Shown: positions 10,805-23,623, counted from the stretch's first letter. The stretch: 64,000 nucleotides of DNA from Bryopsis sp. KO-2023 (GCA_030272585.1 BSYQ01000001.1:558001-622000), one strand, 5' to 3'. Notes: a model not told the origin generated them from the sequence alone. A program made the numbers and translations.

Positions 10805-13332
10805 TCAATTGCGCTCTTTCGACCGAAGGCGTTCACTTCGACGGATAACAATTGGCGGAGACAAGTCCGTCGACTTGATTTTGTTTTGGTATTCTTCTAC
10901 CAATTCCCTAGCATTCTCCATATGCTCTTCGGGTTCCCAAGTATTATGCTCATGTCCATAACCCATCCATTTGCACAAATACTCAGTTTTACGCTTTCGA
11001 CCTATTCGCCGTACACGATGATCTAAAAGCATTTCAACCTCATATTCCAACTCATCATCGAGTTCCACCGGCGGAGGAGGCTGAACTTTTCCATGCGCCC
11101 AATAAGGCTTCAACAAGCTCGCATGAAAAACCGGATGAATTTTAAGATAGTTCGGTAAATCCAACCGAAAAGCTACCTTACCGATTTGATCCGAAATAGT
11201 AAAGGGTCCGATCCACTTCGGCATCAATTTTCGGGATCCTGGATGTTTTAGGCGGATATGCCGTGCATCCAACAACACTTTATCGCCTACTTTCACATCC
11301 ACAGGACGTCTATGTCGATCAGCATACGCCTTCATCCTTTGACGTGCTGCCTCTAAACACCTTTTCGCCTTCACAATGCTATCTCTTATCGTTGTCGTCA
11401 TTCTTTGTACAGCTGGCACCGCCATCTGCAGTGACGAGCTCTTTCTACTAGATGCACCTGGCCCGAATCCAGGCATCTGTGCCGTCGTAGCTGTCCAAGG
11501 ATCACGACCGTAATTAAGGAAAAATGGTGTCTCACCAGTCGCTTCCGACTTGGAGTTATTCATAGCAAACTCGACAACTGGCAACAGTTCAGACCAATCA
11601 CTGTGGCGTATCCCAACAAAATGTCTTAGGGTGTCTTCTAAGACTTTGTTCATCGCCGCAGCCTGCCCATCAGTGGTGGGATGAAAAGCAGTTGACATAG
11701 CCTGACTGATCTTCCAAGTATTACACAATTCCGCAAAGAATCGTGATCTCCACCTGGGATCTCTGTCACTCACCAATGTCCTAGGAAGACCGTGTGAACG
11801 GAAGACATGTGATACAAAGAGTCTCGCTGTTTCTGCAGCATCACACTTCGTGTATGTTGCAGCGCATCTCACCATTTTCGTGAGTCGGTCCACGAAAACG
11901 AGGATCGCATCATAATGCTCAGCACCTGACTTGGGAAGCTCGACTATCAAGTCCATCGAAACACTCTCCCAACGAGCATCTGGTATCGGTAGAGGTTGCA
12001 ACGAACCAGGAGGTTTGCCACGTCTCCACTTGTTCCGTTGACAACTATCACAACCTTTGATAAAGGATAATATATCCTTCTCTACCCCTGGCCACCAAAA
12101 CCACTTCAACAAATTGTGTTTCGTCTTTTTGACACCAAAGTGTCCCGAATACACCGTTGAATGAAAATCTTTTATAATATCCAACCTGAGGCCATCAAAG
12201 TTTGGGACAACCACCCGCGTTCCATTCCACCAAAAACCCGAGTCGAAACGACACATTGAAGCAGCGGATTCCAATGTATTGAACCACTCGTCTTTAGCGT
12301 ACCCCTCAGATAATCGTCGCTGAAGATCGATATTAGGCAAAGGAGAGAGAGCTGGGCTCTCCTCACCAAGGTGACTGAGTCGGCCACGCTTGCTCACCGA
12401 CTCCAACAAGACACTGATCTGCTGAGAATACCGTACAGGATAGCGCGACAAGGGGTCTGCTACATTCGTCCTGCCTGGCTGGTATTCCCACTTGAATCGG
12501 TATCCCTGAAGACACTCAAGCCACCGCACCGCTCTTCGAGACAACGTTACCTGGGAATGGAAAAATGTGTTGGGTTTGTGATCCACGATCACCTTAAACT
12601 CCATCACATCCAGATAGCACCTCCACAACTTCAAAGCATGGACAACAGCAAACATTTCTTTGTCTGATATTGACCATCTCAATTGTGCACCATGTAGCAT
12701 TTTACTTTCAAATGCTATTGGTCGACCTTCTTGAAGTAATATGGCACCAATAGCCCAATCTGAGGCATCGGCAATAACTTCAAAAGGTTTACAGAAATCT
12801 GGCATTGCCAAGCAAGGTGCATGGGTCAGGGCTTCCTTAACTGCAACCATTGCTTTGCGACAATCATCATTCCAGTCCCACTCCTTACTCTTCCTAAGTA
12901 AGTTCGTAAGTGGTCCGACCAATTTACTGTATCCTTGAATGAACCGACGGAAGTAATTTGAAAGACCTAAGAAGGATCTCAACTCAGATATATTTTGTGG
13001 CTCTGGCCAATCAATGACCTTCTGAGTCTTGCGAGTATCTACCGCAATCCCTTCTTTGCTTATCACGAAGCCAAGATAATGCAATGCATCCTTAAAGAAA
13101 TCACACTTTGATCTCTTCAAGAAGAGCTTGTGCTCTCTCAAACGATCCATGACCTTTTTGAGATGCATGATGTGGTCTTTCTCATTCCTCGAATACACAA
13201 GTATATCATCAAGATAGATAAGGACGTACTTCCCTATCATCCCATGAAATACACGGTTCATCCATGTTTGGAATATCGCTGGTGCGTTCGTCAAACCCAT
13301 CGGTAAGACACGATATTCAAACAATCCAAAGG
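10805..13332 (-). pseudogene. Nested element pol, 3' half: RT end, RNase H, integrase, chromodomain (copy 2)
   Basis: Translation identical to the 3325-5852 copy, including the alanine at the expected integrase catalytic glutamate (11657-11659). Ends in the same chromodomain. Identity over the whole length means the two units have not diverged. Confidence 0.88.
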
Positions 13333-13797
13333 CAGAGATAGGACTTTACGGTTACGGTCACCGTAACCGGACCGTAACCACCGTAACCGGACCGTAACCG
13401 GAGTACAATTTTCGTCAGAAAATCGTACTTTTACGGCCGTAACCGTAGCACCGTACCACTCCGTACCGCTCCGTACCGGACCGTAACGACCGTAACGGCC
13501 GTAACAACCGTAAACCGTAGAAAGTGACCCCCGCAGGGTCCCGCGATTCCAAAGGAACCCAGGGGGATTCGAACCCGCGACCCTACTGACTGCAGCCTAA
13601 CGCTTTAGCACTGAACCACGCTACTTCACGGTGATTTAGGGCCTACCGTAGTTATACCGTACCTGTTCCGTACCGTAAAAACAACATATTACTCCGGTTA
13701 CGGTACGGAGTTACGGCCGTAGTACGGTGACCGTAACCCGACCGTAACCGGACCGGACCGGAGTCGGACCAAAAATTTGGCCCAAGTCCTATCTCTG
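13333..13797. mobile_element. hAT-like MITE inside nested element RT (copy 2)
   Basis: Same 465-bp MITE, same TCCAAAGG duplication (13325-13332 and 13798-13805) at the same codon as copy 1. It was therefore duplicated together with the host element, not inserted twice. Confidence 0.88.
13554..13629 (-). other. tRNA-like sequence inside MITE (copy 2)
   Basis: Same as 6074-6149: A-box and B-box motifs with poorly paired stems. Confidence 0.55.
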
Positions 13798-16095
13798 TCC
13801 AAAGGGCGTTTTGAAAGCCGTTTTAGCCTGGTCCTCAGCTTTGACACGAAGCTGCCAGTAACCAGCTTTCAAATCAAGGGCGGAAAAGTACCTCGCACCT
13901 TGTAACTGATCCAACAGATCATCGATACGTGGGATAGGGTATTGATTTTTGACTGTTAACTTATTCAAACCCCTGTAGTCCACACACATTCTTTTTGTCC
14001 CATCTGGTTTGGGTACAAACAAGACTGGTGCTCCCCATGGACTACACGACGGTTGAATAAGTCCCTTAGCCAACATATCCGATATCTGATCCTCAATTTC
14101 CTTACGCTCTCCAGGCGTATAGCGAAATATAGGACGACTCACAGGATTTGCTCCTGGTATCAGATCTATAGAAGCATCGAACTCTCTAGAGGGTGGACAC
14201 GAGGCCAATTCATTCGCAAACCGATCCTCGTATTGGTCCAATATAGGAGCCAACATGTTCTCCAACGTTTCTTTCTCAACATGATCACCGTGTGCGGATT
14301 TTACCACATCCTCTAGTGATCCACGTTCACGAAACAACGCATTAGGAGACCCATGTTCCTCCCCCTCAAGAGGTGGCGTGACCTCACGCACCAAGACAAG
14401 GAATGGAGTGATCCGATCATCACGAAGACATCGTTTCACTTGTTTAATGGAAAGAAATGGAGTAACCGTATGAACACAACGATCACTACGATTTCGAGCC
14501 GAAATAGTATGATGGATCGTAGCTCGACGTCCACGAGTTGACAACAACGAACAACTGTTATGAAGGAAATCCATATGAGCACAATGGTCCTTCAACCAAA
14601 CATCTCCAAGATAAAGATCAAAGTGAGGAGCACTGATCACCAAGCACTCTAACTTTTCACGAAGACCTTGTATCCGAAGAGGAACTGTGGTTTTACCAGA
14701 ACAAGTCAATGGTGTACCATCAGCCATTTGAACAGTTGTATCACTTTGAGCTTGGTATGAGATACCACAAGCCTCACAAAATTGTTGGGAAATGTAGGCC
14801 GAACCAGCCGCACCCGAATCCAACAATATATGTGCAGGAGTATCAAAGATACGTCCCTTGAAAACCATAGACATAGCCATGATCTCCTTGTCAATTGTGG
14901 GTGCCACAATTCGAGGCACAGGAGCATCATAATACACATCAAATGGTTGGGAAAATGGTATCTTACGAGCTCTCTCAAATAAGAATGCCCCTTTCCGATA
15001 TTGTGCTATCAAGCGCATGCTATCAAACACACGAAAAGCTTTGCGCATCTTATGAGGTACCAAGACACAAGCACTTGTTGTCATTGGTGCTCTTTTCTTA
15101 CACTCGAAATAGTGCTTCAGGAAAGCATCCATTTGTGCCTTTCCTGGGTTGAGCCACACATGCTCGCCCGACACATCACACGTAAGAAAATCTTCACAAG
15201 ATCTTTTACAAGCATCAACCGGAAAACAACCTCCAGAAGAATCGAACGTAAACTTCCGTCCCGTTCTCTCTTCGAGTCTTTCAAGTTCTCGCTTGATCAT
15301 CTTGCGATGAGCACTATGATCCATCTGAGCATTCACCTTCTTTTCATTTCTGCACGAAAATTTCTTTTCGTCAGTAGAAGCATGAATTTTCATTTCCTCA
15401 TCGATCATTGCATTTGAGGGTTCCACTACCTCATCAATATGCACATGACTCTCGATAGGAGATAAGACATTGATCGCCAAATCGCTCACCTTGCCTTTCC
15501 CACCACACTTGTGTGACACATCCCATGGAGCACCACAAGTGAAGCAAAGCTTTTGTGCTATCCTTCTAGCACGCTCCTCCGGGGAAAGCTTTGTGCCGCG
15601 AACCGTACCCTTCGCTTTCTTACTAGCGTTCGGGTTCGCTTGCCCACTGGTAAATGATGGTCTAGTCTTTGCTTTCTTTGAAGTCTTGTATCCATACAAG
15701 TCTTCCCCACGACCATGAACATTCCCGGATTTATTCTTAATCACAGGGATCCGCTCATCATGGGTTACTCCTTTTGTAAGGACATGATTTCGAAGATCGT
15801 TGTAGATCGTCCAAGGTTTCCCATGAACATCTGTCTCGACCGACGACTTCAATGCCGGATGCAAATTATGGAGTAAGAAGAAGCATTTACTCGCTTCATC
15901 CATCGGAATACGACGAAGTTTAAACAAATCATCTACGAATCTGACGAATTCATTCGTATTCACTTTGCGCTCAAGGTGATCACGATATGAAATGAGTTTC
16001 TTTGTAATGGCATAATCCGATGCCATTTCCCCGAAACTACCGTCACTCATCGTCTCACAGATTTGTTTCCAAGAAACTTCACCTTTTTCCAAGGA
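13798..16095 (-). pseudogene. Nested element gag C-terminus, protease and RT start (copy 2)
   Basis: Same frame and residues as 6318-8615: zinc knuckle, DSGA protease and RT fingers, ending in the MITE. Confidence 0.85.
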
Positions 16096-16503
16096 CTATG
16101 ATGACACTCTAGCCGCCAAATGTTTTTGTGCAGCTCTACCGAAAAACGTGGGAGCAACCTTTCCCCATCGTTCTTGGTTGATACCTGCTGCCACAAAGTA
16201 GACAGTAAGACTACTCTGGAATTCTTTCCAGGGTATCTTTCCATCATATTTTTCTGGCTTAGCTACTTGAGATGTCATACCACGCGGCCCACCATCATTT
16301 CCAGATTTCCCAATGTCTATCGACTCATCCTCGTCCATTTTATCCTTATCTTTGGAACTTTCAGGGTCAGGTAATTTCATTACCAAATCTGCCAACAGCC
16401 CTTCCATTTCTGTAAGCCTTTCTTCTAAATCCTTGGTCTTAGGAGGGGGTTCCACCTCTGCCTCCTTTTCACTGGTATGACTACTCTTGTCATTACCATC
16501 CAT
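16096..16503 (-). pseudogene. Nested element gag N-terminus with amber codon (copy 2)
   Basis: ATG at 16503; same in-frame TAG, here at 16096-16098, as in copy 1. Confidence 0.8.
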
Positions 16504-17619
16504 GGCCAAAGACTCGTACCAGAAAAATTCGAATTACACTGTAAGTGCGTTCAGTGTCACACTGTTCGACGTTTGCCACGACTGACGTCGCGCACAAACC
16601 ACAGTCGAACTTGAAACGACCTGTTCTGTCACACACTCTGTCGACTTTTGCCACGACTGGCGTCGAAAGCCACAGGCGAACTTAAAACGACGTGGAGGTT
16701 AACGATTTCAAGGTACTCTCACCAAAACAAGAGCCCAATCGCACCCCTGCAGTTGCCAAGAAGGCACACCGCCGACAAAAGAAAACCGATAGTCGCACCA
16801 AAACGAAGGCGCGTTTGGCGCCAGTACCACAGTCGACGAAAAACGACTGTCACCTCGCCAAAACGACGACCACTTTAGGTAAGTACCAAAATCGATTTCA
16901 ACGCCAACAGGGTAACAAATCGACCTGCGTTACTCTTGTCGTTTCTCACACTTCAGAATTCGAATTCGAATTTGTCATTCCTGGCAAAAACTGACGACCC
17001 CTGTAGCCTTTTTCGACCCAACTACCGAGCCACCCAACCACCCTCTGGAAAAACGTCGAGCTAAGTCGACTAGCTTTAACAAAGCACGTCCAGAGTGCTG
17101 GCGACCTCGCAAGAAGTGGTCGAAACCCCAAAGAAAGTCGAGATCTCCACTCTCACACTTTCTGAAAATGGGATCTAAAGCTACAAACGTCAAGCGACCC
17201 TACAGAAACCTGTTCCGACACGGGCTAGCTTCTAAACGACTCTATACCACTACCCTGAGGTTCCCTACGACCTCTTTTCACGTCAACCGAACCGGACGAC
17301 CTCCCACAAACAAATCAAGAAATTCCAAAGGCCCTGTAAGACCCTTCCTCAACTTGGCCGACACGGGCGACCACTCACAACCAACTCGAAACACTTTTTT
17401 AAGGTCCTCTCTGACCTTCTTTCAAGCATACCGTGGCGGACGACCGCTCACCACCAAACGATCCCAAAGAAAAACAAAAATCTCAAAGGTAAGAGTAAGT
17501 CACCTTTGCCCCAAAGCGCACACCTTCGCCAAGGGCGTTTCCTTACTCGACAAGAAGCGCTCCCTCCTTGTTGTCCTCCTTATCGTTTCCTTTTCCTTTC
17601 CTTTCGCTCCGAAACCAAA
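16504..17619 (-). other. 5' leader of nested element (copy 2) with primer-binding site
   Basis: Same as 9024-10139. The primer site lies beside the right-hand LTR, at about 17603-17619 on the minus strand. Confidence 0.65.
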
Positions 17620-17863
17620 TGTTGTGCTGCTTGACTTTCAGTGGCAGTGAAAGTCTTTCTCAAACCAAAACCTGGAAAGAGAGTGTACCAACGCCTTTTA
17701 TGAGCGTTGCTAGTACACATGGTAGCAATCACCATACTTGGTGATTGGACCCTGCTACCACCGTGTGGGGACAGATGCAAATGTGTCACGACAGGTGACA
17801 CACGTGGCGACACACATGTACACGTGGCGACACACCGTGACACACGCGTGTGACGTCATAACA
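17620..17863 (-). repeat. LTR copy 3 of nested element (5' LTR in sense)
   Basis: 244 bp, followed by TGCAT (17864-17868), the partner of the duplication at 2655-2659. Confidence 0.93.
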
Positions 17864-17868
17864 TGCAT

Positions 17869-20800
17869 GGTTACGGCGGCGTAGAACAGAGACGGCGATG
17901 AGAAGGGAAGTTTTGGAGCTCGGGAGCGCGGCGCCTGCGGCTTCGGTTTCGACGGAGGGATCAGCCACGTTGGACAGACTTCGGCGGCTGCAACAAACGG
18001 AGGGGGAGACGGAGTTGGAATTTTTGCAGCGTTATTTCTTGATGTTTTTAAACACTGGACAAGCGGCGGAGGTGGAAGAGGAGAAAAAAGCGGTCAGGTT
18101 ACTCGTAGCCCGGTTACCGGGAAGAGTGTTGAGCCGCGTCGTGGTGGAAACAGAGTTCGAAAAACTGACCTTCAGCGGACTTCGGGAGCTGTTGGATCGA
18201 ATGAAGAGGAGGACGGAGTACAGGGAAGCAGTGCTCGCGGAAGTGAAGAAGGATGAGGAGGGAAAGACAGAAGGGAAAGTGGAGGCTAAAGCAGAACCTA
18301 ATGCGGGAACGAAAGTTCTGGTGGCGGACCGGCCACCTACTCGGACCGGCGAGACCCCTCTCTGCCAGTTTTGCGGACGGAAAGGGCACTGGGAAGCGCA
18401 GTGCCGGACGAAGAGGAGAGCGCAGGTGGCGAGCGTGGACGACGATGCTTTCGGCGAGCTGCTGGAGGCAATACAAAACGAGCAGTCGTCGTCGGCGTGC
18501 CATTCGGTCGCAGCAGGGACACCCGCTGGAGATACAGTGCGCAAGCAGCTTCGTGTGAAACTCAGGTTGGAAGGAGAACAGAGAGGAAGTAATCAACTCT
18601 TCGAAGCGTTGGTCGACAGTGGAAGTGGATGCTCCATCATGCCGTGGAAGGTTTGTCAAAGACACGGATGGGGAGTCGCTCCTCCGAAAGGAGTGTTAAC
18701 GCTGACCGGGTTCAACGGAAGCAAGGAGAACGTGCGAGGGACGGTGACGCTCGACGTCAAAATAGGACCGTGGGAGGGAAAAGAAGTGTTTCTGGTTTCG
18801 GAAAACACATCCCAGATTATCCTGGGCGTCCCTCTACTCGCGCATCTTTCCCTTACTGTCGACTGCGCTCGCAACTGCCTCTGGGGCAAGAATGGAACAT
18901 CCATCCCTTGTCACGCAGTCATGAAGGTAGGGGAGAAGTCGGGAGAGTCAGAACGGAGTGTTGTTCGAGTGCTGCAAGACCCTCACACGAAAAAGGGACG
19001 CAGGATTCGTTTAGTGGGGAAGGATGGGGAGTTTCGTTTACCCCTGGGCTCGTCGTTGGTTCTGGGACCCTACACGATTAAAACGGTTGTTCTCCCTTTT
19101 CGAATTACTGGGCCTGGCCTGTTTTCGTTAATGGCCATAGGACAACCCCAAAACCTCCTTCACTCTGTGACGACGAACTCCGACGGAAGAGTTCGACTCA
19201 CGCTGTATAACGCCCAGCTGGAGGCAAGGATGCTTACTGCAAAACTGTGTTTGGTTAGCTTCAGGGTGGCTGAGGGAACGCCGGTGGTGATAGAGGAAGG
19301 AGGAGCAGAGGAGGGATGTGTCGAACAAGAGGAGGATGGTTTACTGCCCCATGGTTTGGATCTCAGAGAGAAGGAGGAAGTGGAACCTGAGGAGGAGGGG
19401 TGTTTTGGGATTGAAAAGAAGGGAGATGGAGGATGTCTAAAAGTTTCTTTCCCACCACAGGAAGTGGAATCTGAGGAGGGGGGATGTTCTGGAATAGAAT
19501 CACAGGGAGATGGAGGATGTAAAAAGGTTTCTTTTCCACCAACGAATGACTGTGAGTCACAAACAGGCCAGCTTGCATCTGCAGAACAGCAGTTGAGCCC
19601 AGAGGGGGAAAGTAGAGTACTATCGACTGATGTCCAAAACAGGGATAGACCGACCATCAGTTCTGACTCTGGACAACAGCATCTCAGCTCAGGGGATGGG
19701 TGTGAGTTACAGAGTTTAACAACACATAACAGTGAGGCTGTAGCTACTGAGAATCCAACAAACTGTGCAACACTGAGGAAGAGCCAGAGCACAGCCTCTC
19801 TCACAGAACTGGATGTGCGTTCAGCTATGCACTATACACTCAGGGACAGGATTGAGGGGAAGGACTCTGAGAATGAGGGGAGAACACAGACATCAAACAC
19901 AGACTTTGAATGTCAGCCCAATAGCTCTGATGCTACCGGCCGGTTCATCAGATCAGATAGGGAAAGAGGAGGAAAGAATTTTGACTTACAGACCAGCAGT
20001 TCAGGGGCTGTACACCACTTACCCAAGCCAGATACTCAGGGAGGAGTACAGCAGTCGAAATTCCACACACAGGCGGGGAATGTGGCTACTGAGAGTCCTG
20101 CAAACAGTGCTACACTGGGGACAAGCCAGGGTACATTCTCCACCCCCCAGCAGGATCAATGGAGGGACTTACAAAGGGGGGGAGAGGGACATACATGTGG
20201 GGAACATCAAGGCACCCAGAGTGCCCTCACACCTCACAGCCTGACTGCACACAGCACTCTGCTGCAAGATAGCAAAGCTGTAGCTCCTGAGAGTCCAACA
20301 GACAGGGAATCACTGGGACAGATCCAGAGTACAGTTCAAAGTTCACAAAGGGCAAAAGGGGACTGCTCACCCAGGGGGGGGATAGTAGGGGCAGTGGAAA
20401 AACAAAATGTAGGGGCAGTGGAGAAACAAAATGAGGGACAGACTGTAACTACTGAGAGTCCCACTAACAGTGACATACTGGGGAAAAACCAGAGTTCAGT
20501 CTCTCTCCTTCAAGAGGAAAAATTACTCTGCTCACCCAGGGGGGGGGTAGGGGAGACAGTGGAACAGGAGCACCTTGATCTCTGGAAGTACTGGGAAGCC
20601 CTCAGGGGAAAACCGCCAGGCAGAAGCTTCAGCGAACACACAACATCCCCTTACTCTCAACTGTCGACGATTTGGGAGGAGGTGGCTGACGACCTTCTTG
20701 ACAACACCACAGCAGTAGGGACAGGGGAAAAACTTTGGACCGGACACACGGCTATGGTTCAAACCACTCAGGAACAACCTGCCTGCACGCCGGAAACGCA

Positions 20801-21687
20801 GTCAGAGACGGAGGATACAGGCTCAGTGGAATACTGGCGACGCGAATTTCCGAACGTGATTCGTGACGACCTTAGCAGAGACGCAAAGGCGACTGCTACT
20901 CCTCTTCGGGTTTGCCACAGGGAGGTGAAATGGCGCGTTCCCTTCCACAGGATTCCGCTGCACAACACGGGGATACGGTACTACGCCACTGACGTCGCGC
21001 CTAAGGAGATTCGGAAACTTCTTACCTCGTTGCAGGGACAGGGCGTCATCCGTCCTCTGGGCGTCGGCGAGCGGGCTCTGTTCTCCCCCGTACTTTTCCT
21101 AAGGAAGCCGAATGGAAAGGTCCGTAAGACGGTGGATTTTCGTCTGCTGAACTCGTACTCCGACGCCTGGAAGACGTCCCTGCTCCATGTCCGGGATGTG
21201 CTGAAGTCGATCCCACCGGAGTGGGACTACTTCACCGTCCTGGATCTGGAGCAGGGCTTCTTCCAGGTGGACGTTTGCGATTCGCTCCAGCCCCTCTTCG
21301 CGTTTGAAACCGGAGAGGGGGACTACACTTACCTCCGCCTTCCACAGGGATGGAATTGTTCGCCAGGGTTGTTCCACTCCCGCATCCGGAGCTCTATCCA
21401 CGGATACCCCGGTCGTAACTTCGTCGACGACCTCATAATCGGCGGAGAAGGCGTCGAAGGCCATGACAGGAACCTGCGACATGTTCTGACCAGGCTCGAT
21501 GAAATGGGATTACGGATAAACATGGCAAAGGCGGTCGTCAGACAAAAGGAGGTTACCTACTTGGGGTACACGGTCACGAAGGGGAGCTACGGCCTTCGAC
21601 GCTACGTCGACGACCAAGTGCGTCAGTTGCCAGAAATGCGCGACGTCAGGGACGTCCGTCAATTCGTCGGCATGCTTAATGTCTGCA
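17869..21687 (+). pseudogene. Outer element gag (rest), protease, repeat linker and reverse transcriptase
   Basis: Continues in frame from 2659 once the nested element is removed (first full codon at 17871). In order: retrotransposon gag core (LRRLQQTEGETELEFLQRY); CCHC knuckle CQFCGRKGHWEAQC near 18363; aspartic protease VDSGSGCSIMP near 18613 and IILGVPLL; an acidic, then Ser/Thr/Gln-rich linker of roughly 520 residues (19270-20830) built of degenerate repeats; RT from about 21000 with VDFRLLNSY, LDLEQGFFQVD, LPQGWNCSPGLF and FVDDLI. LPQG...SP.LF is more like retroviral RTs than the usual gypsy MPFGL.NAP. The frame is lost at GGGG 21688-21691, after QFVGMLNVCR, and resumes one base later. 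Confidence 0.88.
19270..20830 (+). repeat. Degenerate coding repeats between protease and RT of outer element
   Basis: First two tandem acidic units of about 35 codons share the ends GDGGC.KVSFPP. They are followed by several units with the core ATESPTNSATLGKSQST (variants around 19740, 20085, 20280 and 20445), two with SPRGG and one small GAVEKQN duplication. All stay in one open frame. No domain is recognised. Confidence 0.7.
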
Positions 21688-23421
21688 GGGGAGTTTGCCC
21701 GAATTTCCATGGAGCTTCCCAAGGGATCGAATCCGAAACTCATGCAACAGTTGGTGGCAGAAGCATGGAAATCCATACTGACTAATAATGTCAAGTTGGG
21801 TAATTCAGATTCTGGAGAGTATAATCTGTTTACAGACTGGTCATCCTCTGGGTGGGGGTATGTTCTGTTCAGAGGTACCCCCTCAGAGGGGTGTATCGTC
21901 AGCCTCAACAGTCGAAAGTGTGGGGATAAGGGAGGAGAAAAAGTCAGCTCCTATTTGGGGGAGCTTCAAGCTCTAATATGGGCATTGAAATCGGTTTCAC
22001 AGGTGGTGGCTGGGGGTCAGCTAACCCTGCACACTGATTCGAACTCAGCAGTGCAAAGGATTACGAAGTTAGCACCGAAAGAAGTCGTGGAGGACATCAG
22101 AGTGGTGCGTCTCTTGGCTTGGTTGGCAGAGAACTACCCCTCCCCTGGAAGGTTGAGGGTTCAATTCCTGCCAGGGACATCTAACCCTTGGGCTGATCTC
22201 CTGTCTAGATGGTACAGCAGGCCAACACAAACACAAGGGCAGGTGTGTGCACTTGAACCACAAGAGATGCAAATCAGTAAAAACACAAGCATGGAATCAG
22301 GAGGATCCAACAGATCAACAGAACAGGTGCTGGAGCAGGCTGAGGCAATGGACTCTAAAGAGAGTGATTCAGGAAGGTCTGGCATGTCAGGAAACACAGA
22401 GTTGGGACATGCATATACAGGAGGCTCAAGGGGAGAGGAGTTGGGCAAGATAGCGGACGGGAAAGAGCTGAGCAGAGATCAGCTGGAACGGTTGCACAAG
22501 GAGGGACACTGGAGCCCACAAAAATTGCTATGGCTGTGTGCACAACATGGATGGAAGGCTAATAGAGGAGATCTGGAGGAAATTCAGAGGTACTGCCAGA
22601 CCTGCCAGAGGGTAGCACCTAAGAAGGAAAAAGAACTTCTTAGGGGAGCTGGGCATCTAACCCACCCTGGTCAAACAGTGGGCATGGACATCATCGGTCC
22701 ACTACCCTCTGGTAGGTCTGGCCACAATCATATAGTAGTGGTGGTGGACCACCTCTCTCGTGATTCGATGGTTTGGAAGACAAAGGAGGTGAAGGGGAAA
22801 CAGGTCAGAGAGTGTTTAGGTGAGTGGATAGCGACTCATGGATCTCCAGACAACCTATTATGTGATGGAGCTGCCTACTTCCATTCGAAGGACATGAGAG
22901 CATGGTACAAAGACAACCACATTCAGGTTTGGCGGACACCCCCTTATCACCACAGAGCGAATGGAGTGGTGGAGAGGAGGAACAGAGCTCTGATTTCTAA
23001 AATCAGAGTACTGTTGTTGGATCATGGAGGGTGTTGGGATGATTGGCTGCAGAAGGCCAACTGGATGGTCTGCAACATGGTGAATAGAACCACTGGATGG
23101 CCACCATGCAAAGTGTGGACACTATCAAGCAAGGAGTGGAACAGAATTCAACAGAGATTGAAGGAGAGCAGAGAAAAGGTGAATGCACAGAAAAAATTGT
23201 CTGACTGGAATCATTTTCTGGGAGAGGAGGTCCTTTTATATGATTCAGCAAGGGCTGAAAAAAAGGATCAGAAATTCAGTGCAAGTTGGAAGGGACCATA
23301 TAAAATAGTGGAACTGATCTCCCCCAGTCGAGTCAGGATTGAGGAAATCAATGGCAAACTCAGGAGGGGTAGGAAACCCTTCCTAGAAGTGCACAAATCA
23401 CAGATCAGGCACTTCTTCTGA
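21679..23421 (+). pseudogene. Outer element RNase H and integrase, +1 frame relative to RT
   Basis: Frame is open from about 21679. RNase H: FTDWSSSGWGYVLF, E in YLGELQAL, HTDSNSAV and NPWADLLSRW. Integrase: H...H and CQTCQ zinc-binding residues (about 22490-22610); DDE residues in GMDIIGPLP, LLCDGAAYF and GVVERRNR, all present. The C-terminal part resembles the usual integrase tail, with no chromodomain. Compared with RT this frame is shifted +1; dropping one G from the run at 21688-21691 would join them at ...NVCREFARIS. It may be a mutation, a sequencing slip or a frameshift site. Confidence 0.85.
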
Positions 23422-23623
23422 GTAGAATGGTGGTGATGAGAGAATAGGTAGGACCAGAAGACATAGTAAACGGAGGAGAGAAGGTTTCTTTTCCATCCGG
23501 TGAGGGATGTTTTTTTTTATGATGAAACACAGTGTAGGAGAAGGCTACACTGGTGTGGAAGTGAGGATATTAGTTTATTCTACCACGAGTAGAACTTTTT
23601 CGGAGGTTTGAGGCAGTGAAGCG
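23422..23623 (+). other. 3' non-coding part of outer element
   Basis: About 200 bp between the pol stop and the 3' LTR, with purine-rich patches (AAACGGAGGAGAGAAGG and GGAGGTTTGAGGCAGTGAAG), the likely plus-strand primer region. Confidence 0.6.

Larger units (their letters stand above)
2660..17863 (-). mobile_element. Nested chromodomain Ty3/gypsy element as LTR-int-LTR-int-LTR tandem
   Basis: Three 244-bp LTRs lie at 2660-2903, 10140-10383 and 17620-17863, spaced exactly 7,480 bp, with two internal copies between them that look identical. Only the outer ends carry a target duplication (TGCAT at 2655-2659 and 17864-17868). This fits one insertion followed by gain of one internal-plus-LTR unit by unequal recombination, or an assembly duplication. 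Genes are on the minus strand. The sense primer site TGGTTTCGGAGCGAA lies next to the right-hand LTRs. A purine tract (TTTGGGGGGGAGGAA on the minus strand) abuts the left LTR, at 2904 onward. Domain order is gag, protease, RT, RNase H, integrase, chromodomain. Confidence 0.9.

Noticed and set aside
18032..18665. Long minus-strand frames opposite the outer gag
   Set aside because: Antisense of a well-supported gag/protease frame; no domains.
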